From contig JANFAH010000036.1 in the NCBI GenBank assembly GCA_024663395.1, forward strand, positions 1 to 64,000: 64,000 nt of DNA. The letters are read 5' to 3'. This stretch comes from Pisolithus tinctorius (Eukaryota > Basidiomycota > Agaricomycetes > Boletales > Pisolithaceae). The position numbers were made by a program, and so were the translations under genes. Under the pieces are notes generated by a model. The model made no database searches. It was not told the origin of the DNA and saw nothing but the letters and a program-made list of their open reading frames with translations. This document shows positions 31,976 to 44,938 of this stretch, piece by piece; position 1 is the stretch's first letter; the number at the start of each line of letters is the position of its first letter.

Positions 31976-34900
31976 ATGCCGTCAGACACTCTCCCACTCT
32001 TCAGTCCAAATCCACTAACATCATATCCACACCCACTTGGTGCATGGAACGCCACCTTTCCACCTACCGCCCAACATCCACCCCCCGTGCCCACCCAGAC
32101 ACATACCCAGCCTCAAGCGTTCGATGGGGGTACGGATGATGTTTATTATCCTACCGGATACAACACAGGCACGTTCCCGTTTGTACCACCTTTGCACCCT
32201 GTTCAAGGACAGGCACTCCATCATTCATATCCACACGCGTACATGCAAACGCGTCATCAGATCGCGCCGTCTCCGCTGAGACGCGTCCAGTTACACAGAA
32301 GAGATCCATATACTGCCTTATCGCAAATGCAAGAAAATCAAGGAAACGAAAGTCCAGCTTCGCAGCCTCAGCAGGTACGCCGACTTTCGTTCGTCGTGTC
32401 CGACGGTGTTTTGACCCCCACGAACTCCGTTCATGCCGTCTTTCTCAATCTCAATTTCCGAAATTCCACAAATTCCAACAGCCCCAACAACAGCAACACC
32501 AACGGACAGACCCAGAACAATCAAAAACACAACTGATCATACATCAACGCACACAGGAGCTACTCGCCCAGGCAACTTTGTCGTCCACCTCTTCATTAGA
32601 CTGTCAGGCTACGACCGGCAATAGACCAGACAGTGGCAGCGGCGGAGCGGCAATGCAGAGTGTTGGTGAGCATAGACCTGGATCATCGTCCACGGTGCAG
32701 CAGGGACCTGGCCATGTCGGGATCCCATTCCTTTTTGGGTCCGTGGAGGAAGCCTTATACGGTGTACCCTCTTCTTCTATCGGACAGGTCATGGTGAGCC
32801 CACTGTTCGCTTGTGTATTGACTCGTATGTACGGTCGTACATTGTAACCGCTGTATTTCTTCTTGTTTCCTCACAGTGGCGTGTTCGAGCTGAACTGACA
32901 TGACGTTTTCCTCTTCACGCGCCTTTCGACGATAGGGGAAGCCGAATACTGGCGCAGGAACAGGCACCACCTCCCATCTGCGGGACATGGACACCACGCG
33001 GGTCTCTCAAGTCCCTATCTCGGCTTCGGAACGTCAAGGTCAAACTAGGGTGTCGGAACCACGTGACCCGTCTACGCATCCGCCCAGTCCACCGGGCGGA
33101 TTTGTGGGTTGCACTCCGCTAGGGGACATGCAAGCACCTCTGATGAGTGAGGGTGGTGAGTGTTGCAGTCTTATTTTACTTTTACTTTTTTCCCTTTCTC
33201 TTCTCTGGGTATGTGGCACCAAGAGGGGGGGGGAGCTTGCTTACCCGGTTGGATAGGGGAACATTCCCCGGAACCGAATAAGGATGCTGTGTACAGCTCT
33301 TCCATGCATGCCATCAGGTCGAGCGTGCGTGACCTACCGGAACGGGTACTCCTAATACGAAGTGTGTCCCGTTCGGAACGTGTGAGTACTCGAGGTGCGG
33401 ATGGTGCGCTCCAGCGCGAGTGCTCGTTTCCCTCAATTCGGTTTCTTTTTCTTGGACCCATGTGGTTGGTCATGTGTCCAGCGCTTCATCCTTCGCTTTC
33501 TTCTCTCACGTATACTCTCTGGCTGTTCATTTCAACTCTTCGTTCGATCTTAACTTTGTCCCCCCTATTTGCTTTGGTGTACTTGCTGGCGATGACCTGC
33601 TCGCCACGGTCGTCACCCGGATCTGCTGGTTATGCGTCAGCGTCATCGGCAACTCAATCCGACACCTTCACACCTTCTACGTCGGATGATTGCTTCACTG
33701 TCCCTTTCACCCACGTTCATCTCCAATCTCATTCAACTGTCGAATTACCACGGGACCTTGACACTGACCTATACCTTACTCCAGGCCCAGGTTCAGGTCC
33801 GGAAGGCTCGCTCTCGATACATCCAAATCCTCATGCTGAATCACAGGGCTCGCATACGCATACGCATGACATACACACCAACTCGCAGAGCTCACATGCG
33901 CATTCCTACATCCAGACGCATTCATCGTATATCCATCCGCGTTCACATAGTTCACATTCCCCTGCGTCTTATGCGAGTTATCCAACGACGGGATCTTCGA
34001 TCGATTATTCGACTGGTGGGTATTCTACCACAGGTTCTTCGGCTGGTGAGCATCCTCCCACGACGTCTTCCGCGGACGAATATCCCACCACTGGCGGGTA
34101 TCTCCCAAATGCATCTTTGGTGGAGAACTATCACCCTACAGGATCTTCAGTACCCGCTGTGGACGAAATGAGCGTTTCTGTGTCTGGGCAGGCGGAGGGA
34201 AATATTGGGGTGACCCGCGGGCGCGAATCTGGATACGGACATGGACACTCAGAGTCGGTGTCGACGGTAAGAGGTCTCCCTATGAGTTCGTCCCACCAAT
34301 ACCATGGATATGGAGCGCATTCGGTATCGAGTGCACCATCTACGGCTTCGGAGCAGGCTGAGCAGGCTGGCGGGCAGGGGTATAGCCCTAATTCTGCTCA
34401 GCATGTTAGTGTCAGCACGGAGTTTGTGCCTCCGACGTTCCAGGGTCGTGTCCAGGGTCAGACGCAGCAACGGGCAGCGAGGAAGGTGCATCAATTTCCT
34501 CCCCGTCGCGGGCGGAATCACCGACCGGAACAGGGGTCTGGGTTGCCCCCGTACCCGCATGGGGCCTCGACAGCACGTGGAAATGTGTCTCAAAGTGGAA
34601 AGGGTCAAGGACAATCGGCGGGACAACTCCAACCACAAGAATCTGCCCCCTCAAGGACTCGAAGTGGTAGTGCCACGACAGGCGCGGCGCCCACAACCAG
34701 GAAGCGGGCACGAGCCCCTAAACGGTTGAGGGCCGGGTTGACTAGCAACGCCTCTGCTACTTCCGTTCCTATTGGCGGTGGCGGCGGAGATAGTGACGAC
34801 GATAGCGACGATGAAGAGGATTGCGAACCTTCGTCTACCGGTTTTGGAGGACCTGGAGCGAGTAGAGGGCCCGACGCTGGTGGGACCGGAGGGGGACAAG

Positions 34901-37900
34901 GTAATACCGGCGGTGAGACGGGGGTAGCTGGACCACGAAAGTGAGTGGTTTTCATGTGTGTCTTCGACTTAGTGCGCTGACCGAGCGTTTGTATTATTTG
35001 ACTGTCTTCTTCCTGCTGTGATGATTATACGGCCTCTGTGATGTCTGTCTGGCGATCGTCATCACACTTCTGAAAATCTCGTTTGATGGTATGAATTTAT
35101 CCCTGGTCTTGCTTGGAAACTTTCTTTCGCCTAACACCCGGTTACTCACCACCATTGCTCCTCCATACTCTCAATTTTTTCTCTTCTGCGGACTCGACTC
35201 CCCTGACTGCGACGGCGATCCCTCTCCTGGCTTTTCCTCGGACATCTGTCGACGGATGGTGGCACGGTACCGGAACCGGTAACTATATGACTGCCGGTCC
35301 GACACCCACTCGCCTTGCCGCCGGCTGTGTTGTGCCTACAAACACAAATGACACTGCCTCACTCGATGGTAAACTTGCGCCGACGTTGTTTACCTCGCGG
35401 TTCTTGGATGCGCTATGCTTCTTCCGTGCTGCTGCTGTCCACCTTTAACCGTGGTGACGTACCGTTAACGGCCCGATCGTGTTTGTTCCCTTGTGTTTCT
35501 TGTGGTCTGTCCTGCCTCTAACTGCTAATGGCTTGGGATTGGCTACTGCGGCTTACCTTTTATGGACTGGCTGTGCCTGCCCCGCATTCGATAACGCTCC
35601 CCGGTTCGGTGACTTGGTCCCGCCGCAAACGTTCCGACATGTCTTCCCTAATTCTTTTGCCATGCCCTCACGTCATGTTCGTGCAGAGCTGGAGCATGTT
35701 CGCACTGCAAACGCCTCAAGGTTTGTGAATGTTTTACCTTGTGTGTCTTAGGCCGTCGCTTACCACAGCTCTCATTTGCCCCACTCTCCTTTCTTGAAAA
35801 TTTCTTGACATGTCCCCTTCCGGCTCATGCTCTCGCCGAATTCTGGGCGCTGCGCTTCATTTGATTGCCTTTTCTTCTCACTTCTGTGGCCTGCGGATGG
35901 TGACTGCGCTGTCACGGCCCGGCCATTGAACGTCAAACTGGGAACGTACTCCCTCTTACTGGTCTCGATCTGCCCTATGCGGCTTGGACCCCCTTCGGGC
36001 GACGTCGTCTCCGCTTGCCTGATACGTGATGGGTATGGGTCCCCTCCATTTCCTCCACTTCCTGTATTTTCCCGTACGCTGCGCATATCGTTCTCGCCGT
36101 GTTCCACGCTGACTACACGTCCGCCATCCCCGGAGCGACGATCGCAATCTCCATATTTCGGAACCTCCGTCGACTGTCTGCCTGGATCCTGATTCGTGTG
36201 TACGGGCCTGACCTACGCCATTTGCCCACCACGTTCTGCGGGTCATTGACTTCGGTTTACGGTCTCCTCATATTTCCGGTTGGCACGACAGATGAAGTGC
36301 GAGTTCCCGGAAGGAGCCACATCGTGCAGGCGTTGTACGCACTCCGGTTACGCTTGCATCGTGGAGGGAAGGAAGCCGAGAATTGTTCCAAAGTGAGTAT
36401 TCTGTGTCTTGATCACTGTTTTGCTTTGCGGATATTCGTACTTGGCTTTTTTTTGGCTTTTGATTATGTTTCGTAAACCTTTCTCTGTATCCGATCCTCT
36501 TCCCCGTTTGGGAACTCGGAGCGCCAAAACCCCCAGGTGGTCTTGCTGTGGCAAAGAGATGATGTGATCATACGTCTCCTCCTCGCGTGGCTCCGATGAA
36601 TAGGCTTAGCGAAACATGTGGATGATGGTGTATGGTGGACGTAGCTGGAGGTTTTCGGCGTCCGGTCCTTCTCTGTGCCTTGATTCATGCGCCTACTGCT
36701 CTTTCGTTTGCCTCCATTTCTTTCCATCTGTCAATCTTGGAGCGTTCCTGCGCGCAGCTGGACCGGCCTTGCTATTCCCGCATACTCGTTCACCGCATTT
36801 TGGTCACTTAGAGGGTTACTTAAGGCCCCTGCCGTCCATCGTTTTACAACAAGTTCACTTTCCTATTGTTTATTTTGTCTCTGCAAAGACCTAGAGATAT
36901 GCCTAAGCCGCGTTCCTTATCGAATGCTTCTCTCGGCTCTGATACTTCTTCTACTTTATCGTCGACGATGTCGCAGGACTTACCTACCCTATCGCATTCC
37001 AGCAAACGCGAGTACCTTCTCGCGCAAATCCGCCACAAGGACCAAATGATTGAGTCTTTGTTAAAGCAGGTTGGTTTCTGGGTTTTGGACGCTGGCCATT
37101 GCATTTAGAGCGCTAACTAATGTTTCTTAGTTGCACAATCCGTACACGGCTACTCCCCTTTCGATATCAGCCTTCAAAACGGCCACCTCGCCCTCTGACA
37201 AGGACAATGTCAAGATTGTTGATTGGATGGACCGTCTTCAGTCAAGTACGAAACCGCCAACCCAGCCATGTCCATCCAGGATGGAGATGTTACGCGAGCT
37301 TCGAGATACGCATAACAATGCGGGCGGGGTTGGCGATAACAGTATGGAGGACTCCGACGAGATAGAAGAGGGCGATGAGACGACTGAAGGTGAAGAGACT
37401 GAGAAAGTGAGAGGCACTCTCCCGGATGCCGCGGTGCCGATCGGTCTCCTTGCCAGTCTGTCTTTGGACAAGGATAAAGGCAAAGGCAGGGCAAGTCAGA
37501 GTGCTGGAACACCTAGCACCAATACGAAGCTTGAAGAAGACGACGACAACGTGGTGCGTGATAGGAACCTGAGCATGTGTGTAGCTGTGCTGAGTGCGAC
37601 TCCCTTTACCCCCTAGGGCGTGGCCAATAAGGAGTACTTTATGCCAGGTGGGTTCGCACTTCCATTTTCCATGGGCATAGGCTGATTGAAATGTTTGTTG
37701 TCGCTTACTCCTCAGGACTTGCAAATAATCTCAACATCCGTAAAAACTTGATCGAGCAGCATAGCCCACCAGACATCGTCTTACACGGTCTAGTTACCGC
37801 TGCCGACGTGGAGAAGCTGTTCGAGATGTGAGTGTAACCATTTATGGACTAGTTACTTCCGGCTGAAGCGACATGCTCTAGATTCTGGGGTAAAATCAAC

Positions 37901-40111
37901 GTACGTTTTAATATAAAGGAGCAAAGGCGAAAGTTCACCACGTGCTCTGTAGCCTTTCATCAGCCTGTTAGACCGGAAGATTCATACACCGACCACGATT
38001 TTCCAAAGATGTCCTTTCCTCTTTACAGTCAGTGAGTGGTCATGGTTTTATGTAGGGCTGGCTGCAAGGAAACTTAAAACGCACCTGCTAGTTTGCGCAA
38101 TCTCGTCCCGTTATTACGACAAGCCAGAAATATACCCGGTTGCAATGCACTTCGCGAAACATGCAGCCGCCAATGCACTCATTGATGGATGGAAGTCTGT
38201 AGAACTCTGTCAGGCTTATATTCTCATGAGCCTATATACTGTCCCTGCCCGCAGGTGGGAAGAGGACCGAAGTTGGTTGTACACAGGTTTGGCTATTAGG
38301 TCGGTCTCCGACATGACACGCCATTGGTCATGGTTTTGATTTCTTTTCATGTGGATAGGATTGCGACCGATTTGAGCCTACATCAGGTATCTGAAATTCG
38401 ACCTACGACAGAGAGGCAAGAGCGCGAACTTTTAAACCGGATACGGGTGTGGATGATATGTTTCAACCTCGATCGTTCGACGGCTACCCAATTTGGGAAA
38501 CCATCCACCATCAAAGAGGACTACATCATACGGAACGCCAATTGGTACAAAAAATCACCACACAATGACAAAGTGGGTGAGCTTTTCCCATTGTCGCCGT
38601 CTAGTATTGACCTTCTACAGTATGATATCCACTTGTGTGGGTACACGGCGCTGCTGCGCATAGTCGCCCAGTTCCATGACGACGTCTTCTCGGATCCTGA
38701 TTCTCCTACGGGCTTGAACAGAGTAAGGATTCCGCTAAACCAGCCGGTCACTGTCATTGACGACTTGCAGTCTATCGATTTCCTTACTGTAACGCTCGAA
38801 CACGATAATCGTCTCACACTGTACTTTGATGAGTGGACAAAGCGCTTCAATGAGGATTCCGATCATACAGGTAAGATCCTTTGGTTAGCCTCAAAAGTTC
38901 CTTATTCCCTTATACATAAACCCAGATCCTGGTTCCGCATTCCGGTGTAAACTCCTGCCATTGTAAGCGTTCCTGTGCTTGATGTCGATGCTGATGACTG
39001 ACGGTTAGCTTGCAGTCTTGTCAACTATTCCAGGTTGGTGATGTACTCGTTTGGATTTCAACACGCATTCCAGCGTGGGATGGAATCTAACGACCAGGTT
39101 TTCCTTGAGAAGGTGTGGATCTGCTCCGCTACTTTTCATGATGTATGCTGACCATCTCATAGTGTTTTGATGCTGCGACTGCTGTGATCGAGCACGTGGT
39201 TGAAGTTCTTGCGCCGAGTGGTTTCATGCGGTCTTCGCCAGATGGTATCACAGCACATTCTATGAAGGTTTTCCATCTCTGACATTCACGCAGGGCATTT
39301 TGTCTTCGCTTCCTTCGCGTCCGCATTCTTGCTGAAGGTCGGTCCTGCAATTCGTTATCACTATGTCAGGGATGTTAACAGCACTTCAAGCTGCTTCGTC
39401 CGGAGTTTGCGCAGTTCCTCACACACAAAATGGAGGATGAAATATTCGAATCGATTAGTCGACTAATCACAACGTTGCAAGAACTTGCGATCGATGAACG
39501 CCATACACCACACCTCTATGCCCGTTTCCTTGCCAGCCTGCTTACGAAGCATCGCAAGGGAGGAGCTGGAGTCGGCGGGCACCCCCAGTCACAACCCCCG
39601 GCAAGCCAGTCTGCCCATAAACCTTCGACCCAACCGCGCGGTTACGGTGGACAACAGTACATATCATCTCCGTCGCGTCTGCAATACTCCGGGTTATCAT
39701 CACAAGACTCCTCGTGCCCACGGTATGATAGTGACAATATGCAAATGAACGGTAGTCCCTTCCCAGGCACCTCTAGGTCCCCTCCACCTGCAACAACGCC
39801 ACCTATGCCCGCTGCGAATGCTCCCGGACCCGAATACCTCGGCCAGCCTGGCATGGACGATATGTTGACAGACATAGGAGCTTTGGCGTCCATGCGTGCT
39901 TTGAATGACGTATGGTGGGGCAACATGATGATGCCTGGGTAAGCAGACCTTTTCTTCCATTTCGTGGTGACTATACGCCTTTTCTAGGTTCACCTGGCCT
40001 GATACCCCATTGACGAGTAGCCTTCATGATGGACCTTCCACAGGTCTATCAAGCGGCCATCACCCCGCATTTGAAGCGTTCGCTGCGCCGGAAACGCGGG
40101 TCGCGATGTGA
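31976..40111 (+). CDS. Zn2Cys6 transcription factor with fungal-specific TF domain, many exons
   Basis: Likely DNA-binding transcription regulator in the nucleus. The N-terminal half is low-complexity (Ser, His, Thr, Gly rich; 32.0-34.94 kb), with a basic TTRKRARAPKRLRAG stretch and a DSDDDSDDEEDCE acidic run. A Zn2Cys6 half-site follows after AG at about 36292: MKC, then C-RR-C and THSGYAC, giving Cys 3-6 with spacing 8, 2, 6. A coiled-coil-like REYLLAQIRHKDQMIESLL follows, as usual in this class. From about 37.7 to 38.9 kb comes the fungal_trans-type domain (PDIVLHGLVTAADVEKLFEMFW, RVWMICFNLDRSTATQFGKPS). The C-terminal tail is Ser/Pro-rich; stop at 40109-40111. I could not find the exon with Cys 1-2 in the 1.3 kb before 36290, which is oddly long for an intron here. 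Confidence 0.8.
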
Positions 40112-40620
40112 AAGAATGTTGTGATCGACTCAATCCGTCGCCGTGATCGATACAGCTACGTGTTTGTAACTGTGCCGTGGTGTTTTGTTATCTACCCCAA
40201 CCGAGTTGGCATGCGGGTCACTGCCTATCGCTGGCAATTACTGTAATGTATCACAAGTAAACCAAATCACAACGTGGCACTATCATTGCGTTGTATATTC
40301 GGTGCGCGACAGGACTGAAGTTTAACCAACACTGCAAACGTCAGCCTATTCTTGATTCCTCTCTGGAATTCCACTGGCACGAATGGACCGCCGGCAATGG
40401 TAATAGACATACCAGCAATATTGACGTAACTACTTGTTGTTCCATAACCCATAGCTCCTGAATCCTGGGGTTGACTGTGGAGGTACATACTAATTACATG
40501 CCTGTACATGTTGCGAGTGTGGCAGGAAATTTTGCAGTGACCTTCTCTGAGCACAGTCGTGTTGTGTATACTACCTGGAGGCGCAAACCGCGCGCATGAA
40601 TTACTGAAAATACCGTGTCA
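40112..40620. other. Convergent 3' intergenic region, no gene seen
   Basis: Between the plus-strand transcription factor gene and a minus-strand gene; expected to hold both 3' ends. Nothing else recognised. Confidence 0.45.
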
Positions 40621-41214
40621 TTAAATCGCGATCAAAGTATCAGCCAGTCCACTGACCGACCCCGACGACCGGCTCCACTGGCCACTCCTTTCGTCCTTAT
40701 TCTCCATAAGAACCCTCCACACCTCCGACATCTCACTCTCCTGCATCTGCGGTGCCATGCTCGCCAAGCTCGCAGGCGGTACGAATGGTTTGACCGCGGA
40801 TGCGACATCTCGAGCAGGGACATTAAGTACGTCTGCAAGGGCATTCATTCTACCCTCCAACGTCTCTCCCTCGACGACCTGAACTCTGTTCCCCGAGTCC
40901 CATATGTTACTCCCAACCTTTGCTGGTAAACTTAGCAGTAACCTCCACCAAGCGGCGTCCTGGTGTAGCAAGGACGCCATGCTGTAAGTGTACAAAGCTA
41001 GCAGCAGCGTTGCTCCTAGCACGGCGACATGTACGAATCTGTGGAAAGGCACTTTGGACCCCGGTGGGGAGACTGGTGCAAGATCTTTCTTGGCAGCACC
41101 TGGTACGTCGGGGAAGCTTGACGGAGTGGTGGTGATATGGCTTTCCGATGGCGAAACATCGGGCGAGGAGCGCGAGCCTCTACTTTTACGAGGAGATTTT
41201 CTGGTTGTTGACAT
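40621..41214 (-). CDS. Small single-pass membrane protein, unrecognised
   Basis: Intronless, 197 codons. A basic Ser/Pro-rich N-terminus (TTRKSPRKSRGSRSS) precedes one membrane helix at about residues 60-82 (HVAVLGATLLLALYTYSMAS), then an amphipathic region with a GRMNALADVLNVPARDVASA helix. The basic start and single helix suggest an ER or nuclear membrane protein with the N-terminus in the cytosol or nucleoplasm; this is inference. No known domain recognised. The compact reading frame, normal base use and position between well-supported genes make it credible. Confidence 0.65.
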   Translation of the reverse strand: MSTTRKSPRKSRGSRSSPDVSPSESHITTTPSSFPDVPGAAKKDLAPVSPPGSKVPFHRFVHVAVLGATLLLALYTYSMASLLHQDAAWWRLLLSLPAKVGSNIWDSGNRVQVVEGETLEGRMNALADVLNVPARDVASAVKPFVPPASLASMAPQMQESEMSEVWRVLMENKDERSGQWSRSSGSVSGLADTLIAI

Positions 41215-41663
41215 GTATAGTGGTGCGTGGTTATAGCCTCAAGAGGAGCGGGGAACGTCTTATAAGAAGGATTAAAGCGTGATGTCATGTCACGTGTTTG
41301 GAGTCAGGTAGGTGACTTGGGCGCCCAGAGGCGTTCATACCGTCATCGTCGGAGATGGACCAAGATTCGCGGTTGTGTATGACGGAGCAGGACATCAAAG
41401 AGGAGTCACATTACTTACCAAAGGTTGATACCTTTTCGGACCCTATATCCCCACAGTAAGCTAGTATGGCTCAGTGGTAAGTCAATGTCTGATGACTTAA
41501 GGAGTTTCACACCGAACACAACACGACCAGCCACCAGATACGTCTAAAACATGGTGATATCCGGGGACGCTAACAAGGTCGCTCGTATTCCATTCTAGAG
41601 GGGCATAGAGGTAGCAACCACTAGTTCATTTCCTCAGTTGCATACCTGGTGCAGCTTCTCTTA
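41215..41663. other. Intergenic, no gene seen
   Basis: Promoter side of the small membrane protein and 3' side of the Dpb4-like gene. No repeat or RNA gene supported. Confidence 0.4.
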
Positions 41664-42586
41664 TCATGGGTCGGCGGGGAATTCATGAAGCTCGGCTGCG
41701 TCTCTCTGAAGTTCTTCAGTTTCGATGTGCATCGTATCCAGAGGTTCTTCCTCCTCGTCATGCTCGACTACGTCGTCAACTTCCCCCTCATCATCTTCAT
41801 CCCCCACCACTTCACCCATCTCCCCTTCGTCTCTGACAGGACTACCCGAATAGAGCTCTTCAGCAGCTGATTGTGAGACGGACGAGGTGATCTCTGAATA
41901 CGGTGTGGCTTTCTCCTTCCCTTTCGCACGAGACGTTGCCGACGCGGACTCACTTTCTTTAGCCTTTCCCTTACTCGAGGGAACAACTGCACTTTTCTTT
42001 CCTTTGTCACCCTTAGTGTTATCCCTGTAGACTAAAATAATCCGTTGGCACATACGTGAGAGATAGCATGTGATGCATCAACTCACTTTGAAGCTCTTCT
42101 TGCAGTTTCTCCACCAAGTCACCGAATTCGATCATTTCCAGGGCTTTTAGGACGTCTGATGCAGAAATGCTCTTGTGTTGTTTCGACAGTGCTACGTCAT
42201 GCGCGCTATAAAATGAGTGGTTGAATCGATGCGGGCGAGTAACAAAGTATCCGTGACGCCTACGTCGCAGCTTGAGAGTACTGAATAACAGCGTTGGCAG
42301 ACAGGAGTACAAGCACACACCCAAGTAATTGATGAATACGGTGGACCCCTTCACGAGCGACAGAACGGTTTCCTTTTGTAATTTGGCATTATCCGGTATC
42401 TAGTTTTTCGGAAGAACGGGATCTCAGCCATGTTCAGCGTCCGAGGAACGAGGGGGGACTGACTGCTGACTTGGCAATCTTTGTCACCAGACTTTTGGGT
42501 AGTTCGAAGTTTTCGATGCCCTCTGAAACGAGATCCTGCTGAGCTTGGGCGGATATGGGTCCCGATCCCGTGTCTTTGCGCGGCAT
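41664..42586 (-). CDS. dpb4: DNA polymerase epsilon subunit D (Dpb4/POLE3-like histone-fold protein)
   Basis: Histone-fold subunit that pairs with Dpb3/POLE4 in DNA polymerase epsilon and with CHRAC-type remodellers. The first exon starts MPRKDTGSGPISAQAQQDL and reads on through FELPKSLVTKIAKSA; the next has KLQKETVLSLVKGSTVFINYL; a further exon carries SAHDVALSKQHKSISASDVL and KALEMIEFGDLVEKLQ. These are the alpha-1/alpha-2/alpha-3 helices of the Dpb4 fold. The C-terminus is a long Lys/Ser then strongly acidic tail (EDDEGEVDDVVEHDEEEE), as in fungal Dpb4. Four exons with ~50-90 nt introns. The start is shared closely with the promoter of the reductase gene 170 bp away, so the two are divergently transcribed. 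Confidence 0.9.
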
Positions 42587-42756
42587 TCTGCGTGGTTCAC
42601 CTGGCAGTGTAGATTGGCAGATGCCAAGTACTAAGTCCGTCGTAAGTAGTTACCGTGTCGGGAGTTTTACCAGTTCCGTCGGCGGCATGTGCCGTTCATT
42701 TTTGTTACGTAACACGCCCCAGTCGATTCACACCGCCGAGTTCCAGTGGTTGTGTG

Positions 42757-44180
42757 ATGTCTGTCACTTGTTTGAAAAACTGGCTCGAAAAGCAAGGTAT
42801 TCGTGTTCAGTACCTCCTTTCGTTGAATTCTCGGACTCACTTTCGCGTTCTTGCCAGTCTCTGTGTGTCCTTTGACATACGCGGTCATTTTATCTATCGG
42901 TGCTTTCACCCTCGCTCGGTTCCTGTTCAAGACATGGCTCGTTTTTAGCCAGACGTTTATCTTTTCCGGTAAAAGCGTATGCCGCGCATCTCTACAAGCC
43001 AACAAGTCTATTCTGACAAGTCTTTGACATCTCCTAGCTTAAGCAATTCGGCGCAATGAGGGGTGCATGGGCTGGTTCGTCATTTCATGTGTCATATAGA
43101 CCGGTTTTAGATGTTTCATCTAGTCGTCACCGGTGCCTCTGACGGGATTGGCAGAGAATTTGCATTGCAACTAGGTTCAGCTGGATTCAATGTACTTCTC
43201 GTCGCTCGCAACCAAGCTATGTTGTCAGATGTTGCGAGCGAGATTGGTGCGGGAATTCACTCTCCTTTCATCGTAGGCCTGTTTAATACTTACCTCACAT
43301 AGCTGAGAGGACGGCAGGAAGAGCCGAAAGTAAAATATACGTGCTTGATTTCGCGAAGAAGGATACGGAAGCGTTCGGCGGCCTTAAGTCACTTCTCGAC
43401 AATTTGGACGTTGGGGTGCTAGGTACGGATCTACGCTCAGCTTCCTTGACGTATGCTAATATGGATACCCCACCGAAGTTAACAATGTTGGAAAGTCCCA
43501 TGTCATGCCAACCTATTTTGCAGAAACCACCGACCAAGAAAACGAGGAGATTGTCATCATCAACGTTGACACTATGATCCGAGTCACGCATGCTGTTCTC
43601 CCCGGGATGGTCCAACGGTGCGCTGCACTCTATTTGTCCTTCTTGCATGTCCATGAAACATTCGTCCAGTAAGCGTGGTTTAATTTTTAACGTTGGGTCG
43701 TTTGCGGGTCAAGTCCCCTCCCCTATGCTTGCCACCTACTCCGGCACCAAGGCATTCATGTCCACCTTCACCAGCGCACTCGCGGAGGAGGTCTGGAAAT
43801 ACAATATCATCGTGCAGCACCTCAACACGTACTTCGTCGTACGTCCCCTCAACTTTGGCTCAATTATGCTCGCTTGAGTGTATACTCACCACTCTGCTCA
43901 CCAGGTATCCAAGATGTCTAACATTCGCAAGTCATCCGCACTAGTCCCTACGCCGCGAGCATACGTCCGTGCAGCACTGAGCAAGGTTGGATTGGCCTGT
44001 GGGGCCGCCATGACGGAGCGTCCTGGCACCCTCACTCCGTTTTGGAGCCATGCTTTACTCGATTACCTCATCCACGTAATCGGGTGGAAATCTGCTTTCA
44101 TATCGTATACCCACGCTTTGCACAAGGATATCCGTCGGCGCGCCTTGAGGAAACTTGAGAGGAAGGCAAAGAGCCAGTAG
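42757..44180 (+). CDS. IFA38: Very-long-chain 3-ketoacyl-CoA reductase (SDR family)
   Basis: Second enzyme of the ER fatty-acid elongation cycle, reducing 3-ketoacyl-CoA with NADPH. Exon 1 is only 40 nt ([13 protein letters not shown]); exon 2 encodes a membrane helix ([19 protein letters not shown]); then [12 protein letters not shown] joins [14 protein letters not shown], the nucleotide-binding TGxxx[17 protein letters not shown] is the NNxG site. The catalytic Ser, Tyr and Lys are in [21 protein letters not shown]. The C-terminus ends with basic [15 protein letters not shown], fitting ER retention. All seven or so junctions are ordinary GT-AG and leave an intact frame. Length of about 340 residues fits the family. 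Start chosen because exon 1 splices in phase 1 to the membrane exon. Confidence 0.92.
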
Positions 44181-44938
44181 AAAATTCTTTCAAACATTTC
44201 TCTTGTATGTTTTTCATTGGGACTCACCTACGGGTACAAAGAAGATCTTGCCTGGTGGGCCCCGGTTAAACAGTAGGACTTTGCGGGTTGCATGCAGAAC
44301 GCCAGGGTCTTTACATTGGTGGAACATTAAGAAGAGACTTGGCTATCCCACTTTTCGCTGAAGCTCTTTGTCTATCTCTTGTTACATGAGAATTTGGCGG
44401 TGGCCCTAACGTCAGCCTGAGAGGACTAAACGTGTGTGGTAAGTATCACTCAGTTGCACCGTAAGTATCGCCTGGGTCCATTCAATGTGGCTAGACCTTA
44501 ACGTCGGCTGGCTTAACGACTCCGGGCAAATGTTTCAAACCTCACTTGTGTTCTTGTTTGAAGACGTTCGTTTGAGTGCGACTTCCAGTGGTCACTCAGT
44601 AGCGCACTATGCACTTACTTTTTTATCGTGATCATGAAAAACGATGAAAGTGTGAGGCACAATCTAATTGAGCGAAATTGAATAGGTCCGACTCGACGTG
44701 CGAATTTTCACAATTTATTTACGTTTCTACGGTAAGTTGTGATAGATCTACTCGAGTTCGCCGTCAATCGCTTTCTGACGTGCAGCGGGCGAGGTCCCCA
44801 GTTTTGGAAACGCTCAGGGTTACCATGGGTCCAGATCCCAGATAAATATGAAGCGAATGGAGACCGTTCGGTCCCACCCAGTTGTCTCTCCTTCCCTTCC
44901 TTCACCTTCCTTTTGAACATCAGCTTATAATTGCTCCC
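44181..44938. other. Intergenic, no gene seen
   Basis: About 760 bp between two plus-strand genes. No ORF with splice or family support and no repeat of note. Confidence 0.45.

Noticed and set aside
32987..33473. Separate genes within 33.0-33.5 kb
   Set aside because: Better read as exons and introns of the large Zn2Cys6 factor.
41463..41520. tRNA gene (TGGCTCAGTGGTAAG resembles a D-arm)
   Set aside because: No anticodon stem that pairs and no GTTCGAATC-type T-arm follow at the right distance.
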